Source: Thermoflexus sp040289485 (GTDB lineage: Bacteria > Chloroflexota > Anaerolineae > Thermoflexales > Thermoflexaceae). From it: a stretch of 42,885 nucleotides of DNA. Below the pieces are notes generated by a model, which worked only from the letters and a program-made list of their open reading frames with translations, did no database searches and was not told the DNA's origin. A program made the translations under genes and the position numbers. The DNA lies in the NCBI RefSeq assembly GCF_040289485.1, contig NZ_PSLG01000015.1:1-42885 (forward strand). The letters are read 5' to 3'. Shown here piece after piece: positions 31,965 through 40,210 of this stretch; the first letter of the stretch is position 1, and every line of letters begins with the position of its first letter.

Positions 31965-32021
31965 GGGAGGAGGGAGATCAACGGCCTTGCGGACCTTGCC
32001 TCGGGAGGGCGGTGGGCAGCG

Positions 32022-33182
32022 ATGCGGATCCTGGTGGCCCTGACTTACTATCGGCCCCACATCAGCGGCCTCACCATCTACGTCGAGCGGGTGGCCCGGG
32101 CCCTGGCCGCCCGGGGGCACGAGGTGCAGATCCTCACCTCTCAGTATGACCGGGCCCTGCCCGCGGTCGAAGTGCGGGACAAGGTGCGGATCCGGCGGGT
32201 GCCCGTGTGGGCGCGGATCAGCAAAGGGGTGATTATGCCCACCATCGGCCTGTGGGCCACCCGGCTGGTCTGCTGGGCGGACGTGGTGTGGCTGCACCTG
32301 CCGCAGTTCGATGCCGCCGGCATCGCCCTGCGCGGCCGCCTCTTCGGCCGCCCCGTGGTCCTGACCTACCATTGCGATGTGACCCTCCCCCCGGGCCTGC
32401 TCAACCGCCTGGCCAACCTGGCCGTCCACGGGATGGACCACCTGGCGGCCCGCATGGCCGATGTGATCGTGACTTACACCGAGGACTACGCGCGCCATTC
32501 CCCTTACCTTTCCCGGTATCTGCCCAAGGTGCGGATCATCCCCCCGCCGGTGGAGATCCCCGTCCCCCGGCCGGAGGCGGTGGCCGCCTTCCGCGCCCGC
32601 TGGAACCTGGAGGGCCATGTGGTCATCGGGATGGCGGCCCGCCTGGCGGCCGAGAAGGGGGTGGAGGTGCTGCTGGAGGCGCTCCCCGAGATCCTGGCCG
32701 TCCATCCGAACGCCCGCGTCCTCTTCGCCGGTCCCTACCGGAACGTCCTGGGGGAGGAGGCCTACGCCCGGCGCCTGGCGCCGCTGTTCGCGCGCTACCG
32801 GGATCACTGGACCTTCGTGGGGGTCCTGGAGCCTGAGGAGATGGCCGCCTTCTTCGCCAGTTGCGACGTGGTGGTACTCCCCAGCCTGAACGCCACCGAG
32901 TCCTTTGGCCTGGTGCAGGTGGAGGCCATGCTCTGCGGGACTCCGGTGGTGGCCAGCGACCTGCCAGGGGTTCGCGTCCCCACCCGGACCACCGGGATGG
33001 GGCTGACAGTGCCCCCGCGAGACAGCCGGGCGCTGGCCCGGGCGATCCTCCAGGTGCTGGCGGACCGGCCCGCTTTCTGCCGGCCGCGGGAGGAGGTCGC
33101 CCGCCACTACAACACCGAGCGGACGGCCGCCGAATACGAAGCGCTGTTCCAGGCGCTGCGGGCGGGAAGGGGGCTGCCGTGA
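32022..33182 (+). CDS. Glycosyltransferase family 4 (mannosyltransferase-like)
   Basis: The 386-residue GT-B enzyme has the N-terminal Glycosyltransf_4 domain (MRILVALTYYRPHISGLTIY, GLTIYVERVARALAARGHEV, VLTYHCDVTLP) and the C-terminal Glycos_transf_1 domain (VVIGMAARLAAEKGVEVLLE, FASCDVVVLPSLNATESFGL, VQVEAMLCGTPVVASDLPGV). The E-x7-E nucleotide-sugar motif is intact in ESFGLVQVE. It likely adds a sugar, perhaps mannose or the epimerase product, to a membrane lipid. It follows the epimerase by 57 bases with no obvious promoter. Its stop overlaps the GTG start of the second UPF0104 gene as GTGA, indicating coupled expression. Confidence 0.95.
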   Translation: MRILVALTYYRPHISGLTIYVERVARALAARGHEVQILTSQYDRALPAVEVRDKVRIRRVPVWARISKGVIMPTIGLWATRLVCWADVVWLHLPQFDAAGIALRGRLFGRPVVLTYHCDVTLPPGLLNRLANLAVHGMDHLAARMADVIVTYTEDYARHSPYLSRYLPKVRIIPPPVEIPVPRPEAVAAFRARWNLEGHVVIGMAARLAAEKGVEVLLEALPEILAVHPNARVLFAGPYRNVLGEEAYARRLAPLFARYRDHWTFVGVLEPEEMAAFFASCDVVVLPSLNATESFGLVQVEAMLCGTPVVASDLPGVRVPTRTTGMGLTVPPRDSRALARAILQVLADRPAFCRPREEVARHYNTERTAAEYEALFQALRAGRGLP

Positions 33183-34165
33183 AGCAACGGATTCTCTTCG
33201 GGGCCGGGATCGGGATCAGCCTGGGGCTGTTGGCTTGGACCCTGCAGGGGCTTCATTGGGGGGAGGTGGCCGGGATGGCGCGGGGGCTGCGGGGGGGCTG
33301 GCTCCTGGCCGGCGCCCTTTTCTACTTCGTCGCCGTGGCGTTGCGGGCCTGGCGCTGGGGCGATCTGCTGGCGGGTGTGCAGCCCGTCCGCTTCCCCGAC
33401 CGCTTCGTGGCCCTGACCATCGGCTACATGGGGAACAACCTCTACCCGGCCCGGGCGGGCGAGTTGTTGCGGGCGTATGTGCTCCGGCGGCGGACCGGCC
33501 TGAGCGTCAGCGCCGCCCTGGCGACCATCGTGATCGAGCGGGTCTTCGACGGCCTGATGGTGGCGTTGCTGGCCCTGGGGGCCCTCCTCTTCGTCCCCCT
33601 GCCTCCGGCCTTATATCCCCTCGTCCTCGGCGGCGCCCTCGCTTTCGGCGGGGCGTTGTTGCTGCTGATGGCCGCCGCCGCAGGCGCCCCATGGCTCCGG
33701 CAGGGGCTGGACCGCCTCGGGGGACAGGGGGCCGGCCCGGTGGGCGCCCGTTGGGCGGGGATCGCCGGGCGGTTCCTGGAGGGACTGATGGCCCTCCGCC
33801 GGCCCTCCCGCGCTGTGCGGGTGGGCGCCGTCACCGCCCTGATCTGGCTGGCCGAGGCCGCGACCTACGCGCTGGTGATGCAGGCCTTCCCCGTCCGGTC
33901 CTCCTTCCTCGCCCTGCTGGTGATGGTGGCGGCAGCCAACCTGGCCACAGCCCTTCCCGCCGCGCCGGGATACCTGGGGACCTTCGAGGCGCCGGGGGTG
34001 ATGGTGCTCCGGGCCTTCGGCCTCCCCTCGGCGGTGGCCATCGCCTATACGCTGCTTTTGCACCTGATCCTCTGGCTCCCCATCACCCTGCTCGGCCTGC
34101 TCCTTTCCCTCCGTGAGGGGCTGCGCGGCCCTGTCCCCGCCGTGGGGGCCGAGGAGGGGGCCTGA
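33179..34165 (+). CDS. UPF0104 / LPG-synthase-type transmembrane protein (second copy)
   Basis: The 328-residue membrane protein is a PF03706 member and a distant paralogue of the first copy. It has LRAWRWGDLLAGV, TIGYMGNNLYPARAGELLRA, TIVIERVFDGLMVALLALGA and LPAAPGYLGTFEAPGVMVL. The GELLRAY and PGYLG motifs match the family better than those of the first copy. It may flip or anchor the glycolipid made by the adjacent glycosyltransferase. The GTG start overlaps the preceding stop by four bases. The C-terminus ends in a short Gly/Glu-rich tail. A promoter for the next operon lies directly after it. Confidence 0.9.
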   Translation: MKQRILFGAGIGISLGLLAWTLQGLHWGEVAGMARGLRGGWLLAGALFYFVAVALRAWRWGDLLAGVQPVRFPDRFVALTIGYMGNNLYPARAGELLRAYVLRRRTGLSVSAALATIVIERVFDGLMVALLALGALLFVPLPPALYPLVLGGALAFGGALLLLMAAAAGAPWLRQGLDRLGGQGAGPVGARWAGIAGRFLEGLMALRRPSRAVRVGAVTALIWLAEAATYALVMQAFPVRSSFLALLVMVAAANLATALPAAPGYLGTFEAPGVMVLRAFGLPSAVAIAYTLLLHLILWLPITLLGLLLSLREGLRGPVPAVGAEEGA

Positions 34166-34179
34166 GGGGCCGTCCGCTC

Positions 34180-34188
34180 TGGTAAAAT
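34180..34188 (+). promoter_or_regulatory. Extended -10 promoter of the peptide permease operon
   Basis: TGG directly followed by TAAAAT (five of six matches) 37 bases before the ATG at 34225. No -35 is recognisable. Confidence 0.5.
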
Positions 34189-34224
34189 GAGGGCGCAAGC
34201 CCGATCCGGAGCGAGCCAGCGCCG

Positions 34225-35301
34225 ATGTCTCGCTATCTGATCCGCCGCCTGGCGGCGATGATCCCCGTCCTCATCGGGATCCTGCTGGTGGTGTTCGTGA
34301 TGGTCCGCCTGATCCCGGGGGATCCGTGTCTGGTCATGCTCGGCGAGCGGGCCACCCAGGCCCAGTGTGAAGCCTTCCGGGAGCGCTTCGGCCTCAATGA
34401 CCCGCTGCCGGTCCAGTTCGCCCGTTACGCGGTCCAGATCCTGCAAGGGGACCTGGGGACCTCCATCAGCACCGGACGGCCGGTGGCCGTGATCCTGGCC
34501 GAGCGCCTCCCGATGACCATCGAACTGACCATCGGGGCCATCCTGTTCGCCACCACGGTGGGCATCGCCCTGGGGATCCTCTCGGCGATCCACCAGAACT
34601 CCCCCATCGATGTGCTGACCATGGTCCTGGCCAACATTGGGGTCTCTATGCCGGTCTTCTGGCTGGGCCTGATGCTGGTCTATGTCTTCGCCCTGGTCTT
34701 CCGGGACACGCCCTTGTTCCTCCCGCCCTCCGGCCGCCTCTCGCCAGGCATCAGCCTGCCGCCGCTGGCCCGGGCCTGGGGTCTAGAGGAGGTGGAGGGC
34801 TTTCCGCGGATCCTCCTGATCTTCCTCTCGAACTCGGCCCTCTTCAACAGCCTGGTCACGGGGAACTTCCAGGCCTTCGGGGACGCCCTGCGCCATCTGA
34901 TCCTCCCCTCGGTGGCTGTGGGGACCATCCCCCTGTCCATCATCGCCCGCATGACCCGGTCCAGCCTGCTGGAGGTGCTGGGGGAGGACTACATCCGGAC
35001 GGCCCGGGCGAAGGGGCTGCGGGAGCGGATCGTGCTGGTCCGGCATGCCATGCGCAACGCCATGATCCCCATCGTCACCGTGGTCGGCCTGCAGGCTGGG
35101 AGCCTGCTCTCGGGGGCGGTCCTCACCGAGACAGTCTTCTCCCTGCCCGGAGTGGGCACCCAGTTGGTCTCGGCCATCCTGGCCCGCGATTACCCGGTGG
35201 TCCAGGGGTTCACCCTGGCCGTGGCCGTCATGTTCGCCCTGGTGAACCTGGTCGTCGACGTGTCCTATGCCTATCTCGACCCCCGGATCCGGCTGGAATA
35301 A
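34225..35301 (+). CDS. Dipeptide/oligopeptide ABC transporter permease, DppB/OppB type
   Basis: The 358-residue membrane protein begins with the standard MSRYLIRRLAAMIPVLIGIL, then FVMVRLIPGDPC, RFGLNDPLPVQFARY and GDLGTSI. The EAA loop is LGEDYIRTARAKGLRERIVL, and the protein ends VVDVSYAYLDPRIRLE, as in DppB-like permeases. An insertion of about 45 residues between membrane segments (FRDTPLFLPPSGRLSPGISL and beyond) makes it slightly longer than E. coli DppB. It pairs with the downstream DppC-type protein. Only 3 bases separate the two genes. No ATPase (DppD/DppF) follows and the only solute-binding protein of this class in the window is at 7718-9616. Confidence 0.95.
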   Translation: MSRYLIRRLAAMIPVLIGILLVVFVMVRLIPGDPCLVMLGERATQAQCEAFRERFGLNDPLPVQFARYAVQILQGDLGTSISTGRPVAVILAERLPMTIELTIGAILFATTVGIALGILSAIHQNSPIDVLTMVLANIGVSMPVFWLGLMLVYVFALVFRDTPLFLPPSGRLSPGISLPPLARAWGLEEVEGFPRILLIFLSNSALFNSLVTGNFQAFGDALRHLILPSVAVGTIPLSIIARMTRSSLLEVLGEDYIRTARAKGLRERIVLVRHAMRNAMIPIVTVVGLQAGSLLSGAVLTETVFSLPGVGTQLVSAILARDYPVVQGFTLAVAVMFALVNLVVDVSYAYLDPRIRLE

Positions 35302-35304
35302 GCC

Positions 35305-36246
35305 ATGAGCGCTGTCGCCCCGCCCATGACCCGATCCCTGGCCCTTCCGCGCCGCTCGCCGACCCGGGAGGCCCTGGGCCGGCTGGCCCGCCACCGGTCG
35401 GCCCAGGTGGGCTTCTTCCTGCTCGGGCTGATGGTCTTCACCGCCCTTTTCGCCGACCGCATCGCCCCTTACGACCCCATCAAGCCTTTGAAGGGCGTCC
35501 AGCGCCGGGCCCCGCCCTGTGTCCACCTGCTGGGCTGCCCGCGGGATCAACCCCAGCACCTGTTCGGCATCGACGGCAACAACCGGGACCTTTTCTCGCG
35601 CGTGGTCTTCGGCTCCCGCCTTTCTTTGCAGATCGGCTTCTCCACCATCACCTTCGCCATCCTCGTGGGCGGACTGCTGGGGGCCGTCGCCGGCTACGCC
35701 GGGGGATGGGTGGACAACCTCATCATGCGGGTGATGGACGTGATCCTGGCCTTCCCCAGCCTGCTGCTGGCCATCGCCATTGTGAGCGTCCTGGGCCCGG
35801 GGCTGATCAACGCCCTGCTGGCCATCGGGTTCGTCTCCATCCCGGTTTACGCGCGCCTGGTGCGGGCCAGCGTTCTGGCGGTGAAGGAGCTGGACTACGT
35901 GATGGCCGCCCGGGCCGTCGGGGCCTCGCCGCTGCGGGTGCTTTTCGTGCACATCCTGCCCAACGCCCTGACCCCGTTGATCGTGCAGGGGACCCTAGGG
36001 ATCGCCACGGCGATCCTGGACGCCGCCGCCCTCTCCTTCCTGGGACTGGGGGCGGAGGTGCCGAAGCCGGAATGGGGGCTGATGCTGGGGGAGGAGCGGA
36101 ACAGCGTCTTCAACGCTCCCCACCTGGTCTTCTTCCCCGGCCTGGCCATCATGCTCACCGTGCTGGCCTTCAACCTGCTGGGGGACGGCCTGCGGGACGC
36201 CCTGGATCCCCGGCTGAGCCACCGGGGCGCCGAGCGAAAGCGCTGA
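35305..36246 (+). CDS. Dipeptide/oligopeptide ABC transporter permease, DppC/OppC type
   Basis: The 313-residue membrane protein has an N-terminal OppC_N-like region (ALGRLARHRSAQVGFFLLGL), LFGIDGNNRDLFSRVVFGSR, GAVAGYAGGWVDNLIMRVMD, the EAA loop YVMAARAVGASPLRVLFVHI and the family ending LNLLGDGLRDALDPR-like (FNLLGDGLRDALDPRLS). It contains two Cys residues in the outer loop before the LFGIDGNNRD motif (PPCVHLLGCPRD), also common in Chloroflexota homologues as far as I recall. It forms the channel with the preceding DppB-type protein. The next gene is alaS with its own promoter, so the permease pair is a two-gene operon lacking ATPases. Confidence 0.95.
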   Translation: MSAVAPPMTRSLALPRRSPTREALGRLARHRSAQVGFFLLGLMVFTALFADRIAPYDPIKPLKGVQRRAPPCVHLLGCPRDQPQHLFGIDGNNRDLFSRVVFGSRLSLQIGFSTITFAILVGGLLGAVAGYAGGWVDNLIMRVMDVILAFPSLLLAIAIVSVLGPGLINALLAIGFVSIPVYARLVRASVLAVKELDYVMAARAVGASPLRVLFVHILPNALTPLIVQGTLGIATAILDAAALSFLGLGAEVPKPEWGLMLGEERNSVFNAPHLVFFPGLAIMLTVLAFNLLGDGLRDALDPRLSHRGAERKR

Positions 36247-36273
36247 AGGGGTTTTCGGAGGAGCGCTTGGAGA

Positions 36274-36282
36274 TGGCATAAT
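36274..36282 (+). promoter_or_regulatory. Extended -10 promoter of alaS
   Basis: TGG followed by CATAAT (five of six matches). The leader of about 70 bases contains a hairpin (GGGAGG 36299-36304 with CCTCCC 36318-36323) without a T run. I do not recognise a T-box. Confidence 0.45.
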
Positions 36283-36359
36283 TAGATGCAGGGGGCCCGG
36301 GAGGTCGGTTGGCCGGCCCTCCCTCCGGCTCCCATCCTGGTCGGGGAGAACGGACGGCT

Positions 36360-39113
36360 ATGGAGAAGCGGGTACCGGTCCGGATGACGGCGGCGCAGAT
36401 CCGGCAGGCCTTCTTGGACTTCTTCGCCGCCCGGGGACACACCATCGTCCCCAGTTCCTCTTTGGTCCCGGTGGGCGATCCCACCTTGCTGTTCACCAAC
36501 GCTGGGATGAACCAGTTTAAGAACGTGTTCCTCGGCCTGGAGACCCGGCCCTACAAGCGGGCGGCCAGCGTCCAGAAGTGCATGCGGGTTTCGGGCAAGC
36601 ACAACGATCTGGAGAACGTGGGCCCCAGCCCGCGCCACCACACCTTCTTCGAGATGCTGGGGAACTTCTCCTTCGGCGACTACTTCAAGCGCGAGGCCAT
36701 CCACTACGCCTTCGAGTGTCTCACCCAGGTCTACGGCCTGGACCCTGGGCGCCTCGTCTTCACCGTGCACCAGGACGACGACGAGGCCTACCGGGTCTGG
36801 GTGGAGGAGATCGGCGTCCCCCCGGAACGGGTCTTCCGCATGGGGGATAAGACCAACTTTTGGATGATGGGTGACACGGGCCCCTGCGGCCCCACCTCCG
36901 AGATCCACTACGACTGGGGGCCGGAACACTGCACCTGCGGCGATCCCCGGTGCAGCGTGGCCCTGGACAACGGCTGCGATCGCTGGCTGGAGCTATGGAA
37001 CCTGGTCTTCATGCAGTTCGATCAGAAGGCCGACGGCACGCGGACGCCGCTCCCCCGCCCCGGGGTGGACACCGGGATGGGTCTGGAGCGGCTGGCCGTC
37101 GTCCTCCAGGGGGTCTTCTCCAACTATGAGACCGACCTGTTCCTCCCCATCATCGAACGGGCCCGGGAGGTACGGGGGCACACCCGCCAAGAGGTCGAGG
37201 CCCATCGGGTGGCCTACCGGGTGATCGCTGATCACACCCGGGCGGCGGCCTTCTTGATCGCCGATGGGGTGCTCCCGGGGAACGTCGGGCGCGGCTATGT
37301 GCTGCGCATGATCATCCGGCGCGCCGCCCGGTTCGGCCGCAAGATCGGATTCCAGGAGCCCTTCCTGGCCCGGGTGGCCGAGGCCGTGATCGAGATCATG
37401 GGAGGGCATTACCGGGAACTGGTGGACCGCCAGGAGCATATCTTCCGCACCCTCACCCAGGAGGAGGAACGGTTCCTGCGCACCCTGGATCTCGGCCTCT
37501 CCCGGCTGGAGGAGGTGCTGGAGGCCCTCCAGGCCCGGGGCGACCGGGTGATCCCGGGGGAGGAGGCCTTCCGCCTGTATGACTCCTACGGGCTCCCGCT
37601 GGAGATCACACGGGACGTGGCCCGGGAGCGGGGCTTCGCCGTCGACGAGGCCGGCTTCCAGCGGGCGCTGGCCCAGCAGCGAGAACGGGCCCGGGCCGTG
37701 GAGCGCTTCGAACTGGACACCGAGCAACTGACCCGTTACCGGCGGGTGCTGGCCCTCCTGCAGGACCGCGGCCTGGTGGGCGACCAGGGGGTCGAATACG
37801 ACCCCTACAGCGGGACGGAGCGCGAGACCACCGTGGCTGCCCTTCTGGTGAACGGGGAGATGGTCCAGGTGGCCAAGCCGGGGGACCGGGTGGAGGTGGT
37901 GCTGCCGGCCACCTGCTTCTACGTCGAGAGCGGTGGCCAGGTCAGCGATATCGGCCACATCGCCCGCTACCCGGAGGGCGGCGGGGACCCCCTGTGGGAG
38001 ATCGAGGTGGAAGACACCCGCCAGCCTGTCCCCGGCCTGATCGTCCACGTCGGCCGGGTGAAGGCGGGCCATCCCCGGGTGGGGGATCCCGCCTGGGCGG
38101 TGGTGGATTTCGAGCGGCGCTGGGACATCATGCGCAACCACACCGCCACCCACCTCCTCCACGCCGAACTGCGGGCGCTGTTGGGCAGCCATGTGGTGCA
38201 GGCCGGCTCCCTGGTGGCCCCCGACCGGCTGCGCTTCGACTTCACCCATGGCGCCCTCCTCAGCCAGGACGAACTGGACGCCATCGTCAACGATATCAAC
38301 GCCGCCATCCTGGCGGATTACCCGGTCCACGTGAGTTACGAGCCCTACCAGCAGGCCATCGCCAGCGGGGCCATGGCCCTCTTCGGAGAGAAATACGGTG
38401 AGATCGTCCGGGTGGTTCGCATCGGCTGGCCCGACGAGCCTCCCATCAGCGCGGAACTGTGCGGCGGCACCCACGTCTACAACACCTCCCAGATCGGCGC
38501 CTTCGTGGTCACCTACGAGGGCGGGGTGGGCTCCGGGGTCCGCCGGCTGGAGGCAGTGACCGGCCGGGAGGCGGTGCGCCTGATCCAGGACCGCATGCGC
38601 CGGCTCAGCCACGCGGCCACCTACCTCGAAGTGCGGCCGGAGGAGGTGGACCGCAAGGTCCTGGATCTGCTGGACCGCATCCAGAGCCTGGAGAAGGAAC
38701 TGGCCCGGCTGCGCCGCGAGGTGGCCCGCCAGGAGTTCGAGGCCCTGATGCGCCAGGCGGAGCGGGTCGGGGAGGTCACGGTGCTGGCCGCCCAAAGCCG
38801 CATCGGCGACCTCGAACAGTTGCGGGAGATGACCGACTGGTTCCGGGAGCGGGTGCGGACCGGCGGGGTGATCGTGCTGGCCACTGTCATCGGCGGCCGC
38901 CCGAACTTCGTCGCCGCCGTGACACCGGACCTGGCGGAGCGGGGGCTGGACGCGGTGCGGGTGGTGCGGGCGGTGGCTCAAGTGGTCGGGGGGAGCGGCG
39001 GCGGGCGCCCCACCCTCGCCCAGGCCGGCGGCCGCGAAACCAACAAGATCGGCGAGGCCCTTCAGCAGGCCCCGCGCTTGGTCTCCGAGTGGCTGCGGCG
39101 CAACCCCTCGTGA
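36360..39113 (+). CDS. alaS: Alanine-tRNA ligase
   Basis: The 917-residue class II synthetase charges tRNA-Ala in the cytoplasm and edits mischarged Ser or Gly. The catalytic domain includes the motif stretch SSSLVPVGDPTLLFTNAGMN, GKHNDLENVG, RHHTFFEMLGNFSFGDYFK and DTGMGLERL. The editing domain has the metal-binding HTATH (His594, His598) and CGGTH (Cys701-His705). The C-terminal DHHA1 domain ends GGRPTLAQAGG. A Cys-rich insert in the catalytic domain (HCTCGDPRCSVALDNGCDRW) probably binds zinc and occurs in some AlaRS subfamilies. ATG 36360 follows GGGGAGAA at about ten bases; codons back to 36309 are open but unsupported. The full length is normal for the family. Confidence 0.98.
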   Translation: MEKRVPVRMTAAQIRQAFLDFFAARGHTIVPSSSLVPVGDPTLLFTNAGMNQFKNVFLGLETRPYKRAASVQKCMRVSGKHNDLENVGPSPRHHTFFEMLGNFSFGDYFKREAIHYAFECLTQVYGLDPGRLVFTVHQDDDEAYRVWVEEIGVPPERVFRMGDKTNFWMMGDTGPCGPTSEIHYDWGPEHCTCGDPRCSVALDNGCDRWLELWNLVFMQFDQKADGTRTPLPRPGVDTGMGLERLAVVLQGVFSNYETDLFLPIIERAREVRGHTRQEVEAHRVAYRVIADHTRAAAFLIADGVLPGNVGRGYVLRMIIRRAARFGRKIGFQEPFLARVAEAVIEIMGGHYRELVDRQEHIFRTLTQEEERFLRTLDLGLSRLEEVLEALQARGDRVIPGEEAFRLYDSYGLPLEITRDVARERGFAVDEAGFQRALAQQRERARAVERFELDTEQLTRYRRVLALLQDRGLVGDQGVEYDPYSGTERETTVAALLVNGEMVQVAKPGDRVEVVLPATCFYVESGGQVSDIGHIARYPEGGGDPLWEIEVEDTRQPVPGLIVHVGRVKAGHPRVGDPAWAVVDFERRWDIMRNHTATHLLHAELRALLGSHVVQAGSLVAPDRLRFDFTHGALLSQDELDAIVNDINAAILADYPVHVSYEPYQQAIASGAMALFGEKYGEIVRVVRIGWPDEPPISAELCGGTHVYNTSQIGAFVVTYEGGVGSGVRRLEAVTGREAVRLIQDRMRRLSHAATYLEVRPEEVDRKVLDLLDRIQSLEKELARLRREVARQEFEALMRQAERVGEVTVLAAQSRIGDLEQLREMTDWFRERVRTGGVIVLATVIGGRPNFVAAVTPDLAERGLDAVRVVRAVAQVVGGSGGGRPTLAQAGGRETNKIGEALQQAPRLVSEWLRRNPS

Positions 39114-39147
39114 TCCGCCCAGGCCCTTCGCGGGAGGGATCGGCCCG

Positions 39148-40197
39148 ATGACCATCCGCGTCGTCCTGGACGCCATGGGGGGCGATCACGCCCCGCGGGC
39201 GACCGTGGCGGGAGGGCTCTGGGCCCTGCGGGAGATCTCCGACCTCCACCTCGTCCTGGTCGGGCCCGAGGAGACGATCCACGCAGAACTGGCCCGACAT
39301 CGCCCGCGTGGGCTCTCTTTCTCCGTGGTGCACGCCCCCCAGGTGGTGGGAATGGAGGAACACACCCTCGCAGTGAAGACAAAAAAGGACTCCTCCCTGG
39401 TCGTCGGGATGCAGGAGGTCCGCGCGGGGCGGGCGGAGGCCTTTGTCTCCATGGGGAACACCGGCGCGGTGATGGCCGCCGCCCTCTTCCACCTCGGGCG
39501 GATCCCCGGCATCGATCGTCCCGCCCTGGCCACGGTCTATCCGGGGGCCTTCTCCCCATGCCTGTTGCTGGACGTCGGCGCCAACACGGACCCCAAGCCG
39601 GATCACCTGGTCCAGTTCGCCATGATGGGGGTGGTCTACGCCGAGCGGGTGCTGGGATGGCCCCATCCCCGGGTGGGGATCCTCTCCAACGGCGAGGAGC
39701 CGGACAAGGGCTCCTGGCGGGTGCGGGAGGCGTATCGGCGGCTGCAGGCCAGCGGGCTGCGTTTCGTGGGGAACGTCGAGGGCAAGGACCTCGCCCGTGG
39801 GCTCGCCGAGGTGGTGGTGACCGACGGCTTCACGGGCAACGTGGTCATCAAGCAACTGGAGGGGTTCGTCGCCTTCCTCGCCCGCTTCCTCCCCGCTCAA
39901 TTGACCGACGACCCGCTGGACCGCCTCGGGCTGGCCCTGGCGCTGCCCGGGCTGCTGCTGGCGGCCCCCGGGCTGCTGTGCCTTCTCCCCAGCGTGCGGC
40001 GCATCTTCCGCCGCCTGGATTACCGGGAATACGGGGGCGCGCCGTTGCTGGGGGTGAACGGCGTGGTCATCATCGGCCACGGCCGCTCCGACGCCAAGGC
40101 GGTGAAGAACGCCATCCACATGGCTGTCCGGGCGGTGCGGACCGGCATGCTCGACCGCATCCGTGAAGGCCTCCAGGCCCTCGCCGCCGCCTCCTGA
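39148..40197 (+). CDS. plsX: Phosphate acyltransferase PlsX
   Basis: PlsX converts acyl-ACP to acyl-phosphate for phosphatidic acid synthesis. The 349-residue product has VVLDAMGGDHAP at the N-terminus, the SMGNTGAVMAAALF segment, LLDVGANTDPKPDHLVQFA, LSNGEEPDKGS, VEGKDL, VVTDGFTGNVVIKQLEGF and the C-terminal GHGRSDAKAVKNAI, all diagnostic. GGGAGGG lies nine bases before ATG 39148. It follows alaS by 34 bases with no visible promoter, so the two may be cotranscribed. The usual partners fapR, fabH or acpP are not adjacent. Convergent with the penicillin-binding protein gene, 13 bases apart; no terminator was seen between them. Confidence 0.97.
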   Translation: MTIRVVLDAMGGDHAPRATVAGGLWALREISDLHLVLVGPEETIHAELARHRPRGLSFSVVHAPQVVGMEEHTLAVKTKKDSSLVVGMQEVRAGRAEAFVSMGNTGAVMAAALFHLGRIPGIDRPALATVYPGAFSPCLLLDVGANTDPKPDHLVQFAMMGVVYAERVLGWPHPRVGILSNGEEPDKGSWRVREAYRRLQASGLRFVGNVEGKDLARGLAEVVVTDGFTGNVVIKQLEGFVAFLARFLPAQLTDDPLDRLGLALALPGLLLAAPGLLCLLPSVRRIFRRLDYREYGGAPLLGVNGVVIIGHGRSDAKAVKNAIHMAVRAVRTGMLDRIREGLQALAAAS

Positions 40198-40210
40198 TCC
40201 CGGTGTGCCG

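Noticed and set aside
36283..36359. T-box or other riboswitch before alaS
   Set aside because: The leader is only about 70 bases, has no T-box conserved core and its hairpin has no T run.
36993..39176. Minus-strand open frame of 727 codons
   Set aside because: Antisense to alaS, whose motifs are complete; no domain seen in the shadow product.
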